From NCBI GenBank assembly GCA_032353305.1, contig JAUCNG010384593.1:1-11024 (forward strand): DNA of 11,024 bases, given 5' to 3'. The DNA is from Cephalothrix spiralis (Eukaryota; Nemertea; Palaeonemertea; Archinemertea; Cephalotrichidae). Under the pieces are notes generated by a model that worked only from the letters and a program-made list of their open reading frames with translations, did no database searches and was not told where the DNA came from. Position numbers and translations under genes: made by a program. This document shows, one piece after another, positions 1 to 6,651 of the stretch (the first letter of the stretch is position 1; every line of letters begins with the position of its first letter).

Positions 1-19
1 TACATACAAAAATCATATT
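1..19 (-). CDS. Start of exon 3 (cut by the window edge)
   Basis: After the strong acceptor TTTATGTTTCAG the phase-0 frame reads Asn-Met-Ile-Phe-Val-Cys and continues out of the window. The cysteine falls exactly six residues after the last cysteine of exon 2, as expected at this place in VWC domains. Only 19 bases are visible. An alternative acceptor at about 77 (ACAG, also phase 0) would give a longer open exon with one more cysteine, so the exact start is not settled. Confidence 0.5.
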
Positions 20-1619
20 CTGAAACATAAACATGAATATTAAATGATACTGTACAGGAAACCTGAGGAAACTGTTTGCAATGGAAATCAACTTATTCAA
101 AGTCAAATATTGTCTATAATATCAAGAGCAGTAACATATATCAAAATATTCCTCATAAAAAATTCAGGGATATTTTTGACAAAATTCACTTCGAAAAATT
201 AGATAGGGAAATATAGTATTGATATAAAATATTGCCTTTATATTTCATCCAATTTTGGACATAGCGAAAAAAACACAGTAAAAAATAGAATTGATTTATA
301 AAATACACTGAAGCAGTTGCCAAAGTCAATCTTTTTCGTGATTAGTTTCTACATTAAATGACATATATAGGGATAAAAATCCTTAATAATAAGAAATATT
401 AATCAGGAGGAATTTAGTAAAATAATATACTGACTTTGACGACATACTTTTAGTGTATGTAGTCTAAAAAACAACATTTTCTTTTAGGATTAAATTTTTT
501 TCACAATGTAGATTTTTTTTGATAACATAAATGTCAAAAGATAAGCAAGATAAAATCGAAATCTCGATTAACTTCAACGTAAAAGTAATACAATGATGTT
601 ATAAGATTAAAAGAAACATGACTAAATGAAACCTACCTTGCATGTGCATTTCATGCATTTATTATCCGGATCCTTCTGCACTGAACCTTCGTTTCGGCAA
701 GAACTACCATTTAAACCTACAGATAACAAAAAATATGTGATTAAATAAATTATTTTAGCAATTAAAATATGCAACAAATTATGCTATAAAACCAATTTAG
801 TCATAATTAGATGATTATCCTGTATTAATATGGAAACTGCATGATAATGTCATGTCATTGCATGTAAATGACAGATAACTCCCCATGACAGTCAAATACA
901 TTGATAGAGTACGTGCGCGCCGTGATTTAAAAGATGCTGCGTAACATTGTCTGAATAACTTAAATCCATATACTTAAATGTTTTTAATCGGGTTGATAAT
1001 TTTTCGTTACTAAAGTATATATTATCAGAAGCGATATATATAATGTAATGTAATGTAAGACTTTGAATTCTACGATCAAATTTAATATTTTGACAATTTA
1101 ATATGAATATTTTAAAATGAACAAATATATTATAATTTTTAATTACAATTTACAAATTTTGAATTCAAAAATTAGACACAGGAGGAGAATGAGCATAAAG
1201 CTATCGAGTCTCCCTCTTTTTGTCGCACTACATACATCCTGAGACCGAGTCCTACAAGATGTACAATAATTTATAAATTTGATTCTGACAGATGAGCTAT
1301 AATAAACAATGAATTAAGAATTAAAATTATTAGTTAATGAAAAACAATTGCTAGGCTATTGGATCAAAAAATAACCTTCATATAAAAAAGACATTAAATT
1401 CTTCTAAATATAATTTTTAAATATATATATAACTCAACATTGTATACTACATAGGCTTATAAAATTCATAATTCAAATATACCACTTATACATTAACTAA
1501 AAGAAACTTGAAACAATAAAGATTCAAATACAAAAATATAAGTATTACTTACCTTCAGTTATGTTGAAAAAACAAATAAAGCACAAAGTAACAAATAATG
1601 CAATGTTTAGGTTATCCAT
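1..1619 (-). CDS. Small secreted cysteine-rich protein with a VWC-like domain, 5' part (three exons, runs off the left edge)
   Basis: Seen: exon 1 is 1619-1553, exon 2 is 716-637 and exon 3 starts at 19 and leaves the window. Donors are GAAG|GTAAGT and CAAG|GTAGGT; acceptors are TTATCTGTAG| and TTTATGTTTCAG|. Exon 1 ends in phase 1 and exon 2 resumes it without a stop; the next junction is phase 0. The joined frame gives 55 residues. Residues 1-23 are a signal peptide: short polar start, hydrophobic core rich in L, F, I and C, then ITEG before a likely cleavage. Cysteines at 29, 43, 46, 48 and 55 give C-x13-C-x2-C-x-C-x6-C. Known: CxxCxC with the next cysteine seven residues on is the core of von Willebrand factor C domains, found in extracellular and BMP-binding proteins. 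N25-G-S is a glycosylation sequon. Inferred: a secreted VWC-type protein. The partner and total length cannot be seen. None of its exons is long enough to stand out as an ORF; phase, splice sites and cysteine spacing support it together. Exon 3 (19 bases) is the least certain part. Confidence 0.75.
20..636 (-). other. Intron 2 of the VWC-like gene
   Basis: This 617-base phase-0 intron runs from GTAGGT to TTTATGTTTCAG (minus strand). It is A+T-rich throughout. I see no further exon, repeat or structured RNA in it, apart from the alternative acceptor near 77 noted under exon 3. Confidence 0.6.
637..716 (-). CDS. Exon 2: first half of the VWC-like domain
   Basis: The 80 bases complete a glycine codon split by intron 1, then give 26 codons without a stop, ending in CMKCTCK before a GTAGGT donor. 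The exon carries four cysteines (C-x13-CxxCxC) and the acidic, glycine-containing spacer NEGSVQKDPDNK. It stands out as a GC-richer block in A+T-rich surroundings. Both splice sites match consensus, and the acceptor reads TTATCTGTAG on the minus strand. Confidence 0.78.
1041..1058. repeat. Short TAATG microsatellite
   Basis: About three and a half units of TAATG in intron 1. It is a simple sequence repeat, likely polymorphic. Confidence 0.6.
1176..1295 (+). other. GC-richer block in intron 1 with a short antisense open frame
   Basis: Between an in-frame TAG (1173-1175) and TGA (1293-1295) the plus strand is open for 39 codons, with a mixed, protein-like composition including ESPSFCRTTYILRPSPTRC. 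It has no ATG and no strong flanking splice sites. On the minus strand two weak acceptor-like AGs exist, but the frame continuing exon 1 stops without matching the cysteine pattern. It could be a fragment of an old repeat or retrocopy, an exon of an antisense transcript, or chance. Confidence 0.2.
1553..1619 (-). CDS. Exon 1: start codon and signal peptide
   Basis: The 67 coding bases begin with ATG at 1619-1617 in a strong Kozak setting (A at -3, G at +4) and end with GAAG before GTAAGT. The 22 codons plus one base read as a signal peptide beginning MDNLNIALFV and ending FFNITE. This ATG is chosen because it lies 14 bases downstream of a predicted start site and directly begins the hydrophobic leader. 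The phase-1 intron right after the signal peptide is a common arrangement in secreted modular proteins. Confidence 0.75.
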
Positions 1620-1629
1620 GTTTAAAGTT

Positions 1630-1667
1630 AACTGATATCATTTTGGGGAATCTGAATTATATATATC
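1630..1667 (-). promoter_or_regulatory. Core promoter of the VWC-like gene: TATA box plus initiator
   Basis: On the minus strand TATATATAA lies at 1665-1657 and TCAGTT at 1635-1630. If the A of TCAGTT (1633) is +1, the TATA box starts at -32, the normal spacing. TCAGTT matches the arthropod-type initiator (TCAGTY). The implied 5' UTR is 14 bases (1633-1620). The match of TATA, initiator, short leader and signal-peptide ATG makes this more than an A+T-rich coincidence, although TATA-like strings are frequent in this window. Confidence 0.6.
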
Positions 1668-1966
1668 GAAAAGTCAATGACTGTAAAAACATAATAAGAT
1701 TAATTAGAATATTAATTGTAGTCAATGATGTCTGGCGGTTCTGCTGTCTGGCCAAGGTGTTAAGGAATAGGCTATAGGTGGCGATAATGCTAATTAAGCG
1801 CAACAAAATGCGCAACGAAATTGCCAAACAATCTCTTCATTGCGCGGATATTCATTATGCGTAAGGATGTTCTGGAACACTAATTGATCTGCACATGCAG
1901 TAATGCATTTAAATTTATGTAATTTCCTCTATTATGAAGATGAACTGATGGGTATAGTGCATCGCG
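1668..1966. other. Region upstream of the VWC-like gene
   Basis: There is no gene here. It lies immediately upstream of the TATA box and would hold proximal regulatory sequence. Two copies of GCGCAAC occur close together around 1799-1817, and ATTGCGCGG follows near 1840. No defined transcription factor site can be assigned with confidence. Confidence 0.3.
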
Positions 1967-2216
1967 ATGCCAAATTGTCAAATATCTCCGTATCAATTTC
2001 ATCACTGAATATTAAATAACCTATTTAAAGGATTTTATGAATAATTAGAAAAATTTCTGTATCATTTTACTGATTATTAAAATGAATTATAATGCAAAAT
2101 TGTCAAATATCTCAGTATCAATTTCATCACTAAATATTCAATTATCTATCTTAATCTTTTATGATTACAAAAAATACAATTTAATTGAATATAAATCGCA
2201 ATTTTATACAGATATT
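1967..2216 (+). repeat. Two-copy tandem repeat, period about 125 bp
   Basis: The segment at 1967-2013 recurs at 2092-2138 with three mismatches in 47 bases (shared core TCAAATATCTC.GTATCA), and weaker similarity continues through both units (TTTTATGA at about 2034 and 2158). The middle of the array (about 2055-2080) resembles the same core again, so the ancestral unit may be near 62 bp. An open frame across the second unit (2082-2282) has no protein character. Confidence 0.7.
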
Positions 2217-2638
2217 TTACAATTTTATGGGAAATGCATTGCAGCTATTTTTTCGAGGCGCGCATGCACAAAGTCAAAATAACTGCTTGTTTTTGTTACA
2301 AAATTGTACAATATCTGTTTTATCGACGAAATATCACAGGTTTTATACCAGCTATATCCTACTGTATAGCAGATGTTAAGAAATCTTCATATTTCGTCGA
2401 TAATCTAATTTAATTTTTCGAAATGTTTTCATAACTAAACTCTTCGTGAGAATGCAAATAACCAACCACCTACCAATTGTATTTTTCTTTACTCGCTTTG
2501 CTCGGATAGCAGGGAATTTAAGATTACCTGGTTAAGGCATGAGGTGATGAAGGCAAGGATAAATTTAAATCTACAATAAGTGTGAATTGTGGACCGAATT
2601 TTTAATTACTCTTGGACTGACACATTTGTTTTATCAAT
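2217..2638. other. Intergenic DNA, one hairpin
   Basis: No gene recognised. It contains the 14-bp inverted repeat listed separately and a single ATGCAAAT octamer at 2452-2459, which alone is not evidence of regulation. Confidence 0.4.
2321..2402. repeat. Perfect 14-bp inverted repeat with 54-base loop
   Basis: TATCGACGAAATAT (2321-2334) and its exact complement ATATTTCGTCGATA (2389-2402) can pair. Inside the loop a smaller hairpin, GCTATA/TATAGC, is possible near 2351-2370. The arms may be the ends of a tiny foldback sequence. No target-site duplication is visible. Confidence 0.6.
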
Positions 2639-2671
2639 TCAAAAGCTAATCAATAATTGATTAGCTTTTGA
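2639..2671. repeat. Perfect 15-bp hairpin with 3-base loop
   Basis: TCAAAAGCTAATCAA (2639-2653), TAA loop, TTGATTAGCTTTTGA (2657-2671). The word ATCAATTC occurs on both sides of it. Such a hairpin could extrude as a cruciform. There is no gene close by for which it would act as a terminator. Confidence 0.65.
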
Positions 2672-2761
2672 TCAATTCTATCTGAACTTTTTTTAATTCG
2701 TTTTTTTTTTAAATTTATAATTTTCTAATTAGTGGCAAATTTGTGTCATCACTTTTAAGAT

Positions 2762-2925
2762 AGACAATGCATTGAACCATTTTGATAATTAATGTTTCGT
2801 ATTTCATTTACGAGAAAATGATAATTAATTGGCCATTTAAATGTTAATTACTTATTGCCGGTCATCGTAAATGTCCAGCGTGGCCATGTCGTGTCATCTA
2901 CTCAGTGGGTGCTTTCTTAATTTTA
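2762..2925 (+). repeat. Diverged direct repeat, copy A
   Basis: The segment aligns by eye with 3682-3865: CAATGCAT and GTTTCGT upstream, AATTGGCCAT versus AATTGACCAT, GTTAATTAC versus ATTAATTAC, GTCCAGCGTGGC versus GTCCTGCGTGGC, and ACTCAGTGGGTG versus ACTCAATGTGTA. It is likely an old dispersed repeat. The family was not recognised. Confidence 0.5.
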
Positions 2926-3162
2926 TGCGTGGGGGGTCTTGGCTATTTTTGGGATTCACCTTTTTTTCCACAATATTTGATTCCGGAAAAATGATGATGA
3001 AATTTTATGAAAAAATTATTATTAAATTTTTAGATTAAGAACAAGTTGATATTCGTTGGTCAATAAGATATTTCTAATAGGTTGAGGTTAATATTCTATG
3101 TGAAGAGTTAATTAAGATAAAATAGGACAGAGCTATAAAAACTGTGATATTCCGTTAATAAG
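2926..3162. other. Intergenic DNA between repeat copies
   Basis: A+T-rich except for a short GTGGGGGGTC stretch near 2930. No gene, RNA or repeat recognised. Confidence 0.3.
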
Positions 3163-3242
3163 ACAGATATTGTTGAATCTTGAAGATGCACGCCTCATGA
3201 AAATAACCACTTGTAATGCCCTCAAGATTCAACAATATCTGT
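3163..3242. repeat. Perfect 21-bp inverted repeat, 38-base loop (miRNA-like hairpin geometry)
   Basis: The left arm 3163-3183 (starts ACAGATATTG, ends AATCTTGA) is exactly complementary to 3222-3242 (starts TCAAGATTCA, ends ATATCTGT). The loop is 3184-3221. Total length is 80 bases, in the size range of animal microRNA precursors, but a perfectly paired stem is atypical of conserved microRNAs and more like a young hairpin or the end of an inverted duplication. An open frame of 66 codons runs across it (3170-3370) without recognisable domains. Confidence 0.6.
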
Positions 3243-3681
3243 ATAGTATTCAAATTAATTGTTTGTTATTTTTAATAGGATTATATATTTGGCGTCCCCT
3301 TACTCCCCTATGCACAAACATATATCTATTCCGGCGTCCTTTCTTGACCGGATTAATTCCGCCTTGTTAATTCTGTGAGCCTCTAGACTCTTTTGCGCGA
3401 CGATGATTTATTGGCGCATATGTAAATTCAACTTCCGAACGATGTCTTTTTAAATATAAATCGAATATCAAAAAAAGACATACATTTACATGTATATCAT
3501 TTGATCAACAATAGGGCAAAGTTCTAAAGTAAGAAAATTTGAGGAACTGAATTTAATATGCTTGATTCAAATTTTTGCAAATAATCTTAAATCATATTTA
3601 CCATTAGAAGTTTTTAGATTTGCGACTTTGTTAAAATTTTATGATTTATTGTAATATTTCTCTTAGTTCATTTTTTTGATA
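3243..3681. other. Intergenic DNA, no gene recognised
   Basis: Near 3285-3365 a GC-richer patch carries GGCGTCC twice. Neither strand shows a convincing exon. The remainder is A+T-rich. Confidence 0.3.
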
Positions 3682-3865
3682 ACAATGCATGTACATATAA
3701 TTAAAATCTGTGAATTACAATAATTGTTTCGTTAGGTATTAACAATCATCATAATCAATTGACCATATATTATTAATTACCCAAATATATGATCGTTAGT
3801 CACATTAAACGTCCTGCGTGGCTAGGGTTATCACATACTCAATGTGTAACTCCTAAATTCTTACC
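3682..3865 (+). repeat. Diverged direct repeat, copy B
   Basis: Partner of the copy at 2762-2925 in the same orientation about 920 bp away (see there for matching words). It ends about 35 bases before the foldback element, which may have inserted next to or within this repeat. Confidence 0.5.
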
Positions 3866-3899
3866 GAAAAACTATTGAACTTGCCTACGTCACTTAATA

Positions 3900-4328
3900 T
3901 ACACAATTGAATGGAAATATTGGCGAGGGCGATATTTTTAACCATTTTCAGCCCCCGGTTTCGGCCCCCTACATGGTATTGCATATTGGTGGGTAGTTGA
4001 CCCCCACAAACTATATATTTCTGGAAAGGTCTTGGAGGATGCTGATTCCACGAGGTTAGATTCCCCCCACCCCCTGGGTAGGTGGGGGGCAAAAACGTGA
4101 TTTTTTGTGATTTTTCAAAAAAATCAGAAAAATGTTCTCGTTCACGTTTTCACCAGGGGTGGGGGGATCTAAACCCCCCGAGGGATCAGCATTTTCCAAG
4201 ACCTTTCCAGAAATATATAGTTTATGGGGGTCAAGTACCCGCCAATATGCAAAACCGTGTTGGGGGGGGGGGGGCGAAAATGGTACAGACAAATATCGCC
4301 CTCGCCAATTTTTCCGTCCAATTGTGTA
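3900..4328. mobile_element. Foldback-type element with arms of about 200 bp
   Basis: The outer ends TACACAATTG (3900-3909) and CAATTGTGTA (4319-4328) are exact complements, and similarity continues inward over almost the whole element. Matching blocks are TTGGCGAGGGCGATATTT, TTGCATATTGG, ACTATATATTTCTGG, AAAGGTCTTGGA and the C-rich/G-rich tracts next to the centre, which lies near 4117 with only a few unpaired bases. Arms differ by scattered substitutions and small indels. The right arm has a run of 13 Gs (4262-4274). No transposase and no clear target-site duplication can be seen. This is the structure of a foldback element or a MITE that is nearly all terminal inverted repeat. Open frames in both arms arise from the repeat itself. 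Confidence 0.8.
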
Positions 4329-4463
4329 AACAAAAGTAACTCTTTTGGAATAGAATTTTATCAAAATTAAACTTTTTTTATTGTGTGTTGAGACCAAGAC
4401 ATATAACTTATATTTATGTTTTATATTTAATCATAAATTATAATTTTTTCTTCTTTGTTTCAG

Positions 4464-4519
4464 GTCAGTCTGTGAAGACCCTTATTGACCCAAATCATTA
4501 CGTTGCGATTGTCTTATAA
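4464..4519 (+). CDS. Possible terminal coding exon (tentative)
   Basis: A very good acceptor, a pyrimidine-rich stretch ending TTCTTCTTTGTTTCAG at 4463, is followed in phase 1 by 17 open codons (QSVKTLIDPNHYVAIVL) and TAA at 4517-4519. The other two phases stop at once. The block is less A+T-rich than its flanks. Against it: it is short, no upstream plus-strand exon was recognised in the window and no polyadenylation signal stands out close downstream. It may instead be a non-coding exon or a chance splice site. The product is not recognised. Confidence 0.25.
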
Positions 4520-4736
4520 AAGTGCTGCATTTACTTATTTTTAATGGAAAATCCCTAAGACCGGACTTATTTGGTCACAATTTTATTGCTTTTATCTGAC
4601 TTTTAAAGTGAAATGACCATATTATAAACAGATCTGGAAAAATTTCTGATGATAAATTATACGTGTGTCCGGATTATGCTCAGTCGACGAACTCACTCGG
4701 TGGGGAATAGCCCACTATATCTTGAGTTGACACTTA

Positions 4737-4808
4737 TCCGGTTCTGGCGCCATAATATCGCCCTGGCTTCCAAATCTGAAGAGCGCAGGTTCGAGACTCA
4801 CTAGGGGT
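4737..4808 (+). repeat. Degenerate tRNA-like sequence (possible SINE head)
   Basis: TGGCGC (4745-4750, A-box position), a D-stem GGCG/CGCC (4746-4749 and 4759-4762), an anticodon-arm region with TTCCAAA, and a B box GGTTCGAGACT (4788-4798) lie in tRNA order and spacing. By alignment the anticodon position reads CCA, as in tRNA-Trp. The acceptor stem pairs at only about three of seven positions and the T stem has mismatches, so this is not a functional tRNA. A SINE head or a tRNA pseudogene is likely. The GC-richer tail to about 4960 may belong to the same SINE, but its 3' end cannot be fixed. Confidence 0.45.
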
Positions 4809-5290
4809 CTATACGGACATGGTCAGGGTGGCTGTGGCTCTGACAGTTCAAATGCGTGTAGTATTTTAATCGGTATAGGGGCAATCCATGTAGTACGTGT
4901 GGATGGGGGAGACCCGGATGAAGTAAGTGATGGCGTACAAGGGGTAGTAAACTTTGACCGTACTTTTAACAATCAAAAAAGCGTTTAGCTAAGATATATC
5001 ATCACCATATTGGAGTTCTAGAGGCCATACATAATATTTTAGTGGGTGGGGGAGTTGAGCTATTCCGTACAATGCGTACACAAAATTACGAAAGCCTTGG
5101 TCACATTTTGTACGTTAAAATGGAAGAGCAGTAAAATATGTGCAACGTTTGTTCAGGTTAAGAAATTAACAGAATTTTGACAGGATATTATCAGAATTTT
5201 GACAGTATATTCAGCATTTTTATTTTGCTTACGAAAAACCGAACGGCACTCCTAGTACTTACTAAGTTAACTTTTTGGGAATTGGGATGG
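4809..5290. other. Intergenic DNA downstream of the tRNA-like sequence
   Basis: The first 150 bases (to about 4960) are GC-richer and may be the body of the same SINE. Beyond that there is A+T-rich DNA with a small direct repeat around 5165-5210 (AATTTTGACAG followed by a short A+T word, twice). No gene recognised. Confidence 0.3.
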
Positions 5291-5449
5291 TACTCGAAAC
5301 GTAGTCTGCTAAAGAAGCCGTAATCGAGCAGGCAACCAGTCTACACCTGCTCGAACGTAGAAACGATTAAGTTTGGAATTCTTACATATATATTTCAGCA
5401 TATTACTCGAAACGCTACCATAAATAAGCGAGCGAGCTTACTCGCTTAT
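5291..5449. repeat. Cluster of hairpins and repeated TACTCGAAACG words
   Basis: TACTCGAAACG occurs at 5291-5301 and 5404-5414, and a variant, GCTCGAACGTAG, at 5350-5361. Two perfect 9-bp stems lie between and after them: TCGAGCAGG/CCTGCTCGA (5324-5332 with 5346-5354, loop 13) and ATAAGCGAG/CTCGCTTAT (5424-5432 with 5441-5449, loop 8). The direct word ACGCTAC flanks the second hairpin. The family is not recognised; it may be part of a transposon with structured ends. Confidence 0.5.
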
Positions 5450-5943
5450 CTATGACGCTACTAAATGGAAATGTTTTACCCCGCGTATCCCGGGCCCCTA
5501 CCGAGTTTTTCGTTGACTGATGCATTATCACCATTGACATCGACGGTGATTATTTAAATAATTCATACATTTCTGTAAATTTCGATTATCTTTTTATGTA
5601 AAAAAAGTTGAATGTCTAATATATTAGTTTTACCATTGTTTTAAGTAATTTTATTCATATCAATTATCAATGTTTTTAAGGTTCTTATTGCTAAGTTGAC
5701 AATTTTTAATCAGTACTTATTTCTTAGTTTTGTAATTAATGCTGCATGCAATTATTTCTAATCAGAAATGTTGTTTTACTAATGACTAATAACTAATGAC
5801 CAATTGTAATTTTGTACATGTTATGTTTTTTATTTGCTGAGTGTTTTCTTATGTATCATTGTGTATGTTTGTTTACTAAAATTACGAATGACTAAAATTA
5901 TCTGTGTACCTCGTAACAGTTTTATTTTGATTAAGTTCTAACT
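5450..5943. other. Intergenic DNA, no gene recognised
   Basis: Starts with a GC patch (CCGCGTATCCCGGGCCCC near 5481) and an imperfect 24-base palindrome with ATCACC/GGTGAT ends (about 5527-5550), then A+T-rich sequence up to the hAT-like element. Confidence 0.3.
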
Positions 5944-6651
5944 CAGGCCTCATAGTTCTCCTAAAATTTTAGGATATCCTAAAATGTGATACTCTGAAAA
6001 TTAAGAGCTAGCGGCGCGCCCCCGCGATCCTCGTTCCTAATCCGAATCGCGTAGGCTTACCAAAAATATAAAAATTTGTTTTGATATAAACTCTAGGTCC
6101 GCAGAGTAAAAATATGACCATTCCTTTTAAAATCTCCTAAAATATGACCATTTCTCCTAAAATCTCCCTAACAGCTAAAATTCTATTATTTTATGAAAAT
6201 GGGGTAAAAAAGTAAATAAATGTCAAACAAAATCGCGCCACGCTTCGCTCGGCATAAGATTTTATCATTTCGGGTTTATTTGTGCAAAGCCGCGTGCCAA
6301 AAATGAAAAACTTATTATAGTAAATTAAAGTTTCTTATGAATTATATGCATAGATTATATTGATTTATACTCTAGTAAACAAGAGGTAGATATTTGTACT
6401 CTGTCCAGATCTGGTATAAAAATTCCCGGAAAAAGAAGTGTACTTTAGCGCACTAATTGATTTATTGTAAAGCAAAAACTTTTTGTTTGTAGCGAAGGAA
6501 AGTTATTAGAAAATCTACTCATATATAAAATCTCATAAATTGCTAGAAATTATCATAAAATATTGCTCTAAAAAATCCTAAATCACCTAAAGTTTTAAAA
6601 TAATCTCCTAAAATCTTAAAATTGAGATAGAAAAAATGACTATGAGGCCTG
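5944..6651. mobile_element. hAT-like non-autonomous DNA transposon (708 bp)
   Basis: Perfect 13-bp terminal inverted repeats CAGGCCTCATAGT (5944-5956) and ACTATGAGGCCTG (6639-6651). CAGG-type ends are typical of hAT elements. TCTCCTAAAAT recurs in one orientation at 5957, 6133, 6153 and 6604, with partial copies at 5976 and 6576, resembling the subterminal motif arrays bound by hAT transposases. Directly inside the left end two perfect palindromes overlap (5959-5974 and 5967-5984). A 30-bp tandem duplication lies at 6109-6168. There is no open frame of useful length, so it would depend on a transposase elsewhere. The 8-bp flanks TTCTAACT and TTACTGTT do not match, so a target-site duplication is not confirmed and the hAT assignment is inference. 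Confidence 0.6.
6109..6168 (+). repeat. 30-bp tandem duplication inside the hAT-like element
   Basis: Two adjacent units, 6109-6138 and 6139-6168, both begin AAAATATGACCATT and both contain AAAATCTCC, differing at a few positions. Confidence 0.65.

Larger units (their letters stand above)
717..1552 (-). other. Intron 1 of the VWC-like gene
   Basis: This 836-base phase-1 intron runs from GTAAGT to TTATCTGTAG (minus strand). It is mostly A+T-rich. It contains a short TAATG repeat near 1041-1058, a run of alternating AT near 1420-1433, and one GC-richer block (about 1176-1295) that is open for 39 codons on the opposite strand. Nothing else was recognised. Confidence 0.65.

Noticed and set aside
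2082-2379. Two overlapping plus frames of 66 and 64 codons
   Set aside because: They lie on the tandem repeat and flanking A+T-rich DNA; composition is Ile/Asn/Tyr/Ser-rich as in random sequence.
3170-3370. Plus frame of 66 codons starting in the 21-bp hairpin
   Set aside because: The start lies in the inverted repeat, and there is no domain or conserved feature. A hydrophobic stretch alone in A+T-rich DNA is not evidence.
4262-4274. G-quadruplex-forming site
   Set aside because: It is a single run of 13 Gs inside the foldback arm; likely slippage rather than a designed quadruplex with separate G tracts.
3853-4397. Open frames of 65-113 codons on both strands across the foldback element
   Set aside because: They are produced by the inverted repeat and its G/C tracts, mirror each other, contain Pro/Gly runs, and differences between arms are mostly amino-acid changing.
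4737-4808. Functional tRNA-Trp gene
   Set aside because: The acceptor and T stems have too many mismatches; only the boxes and D stem are preserved.
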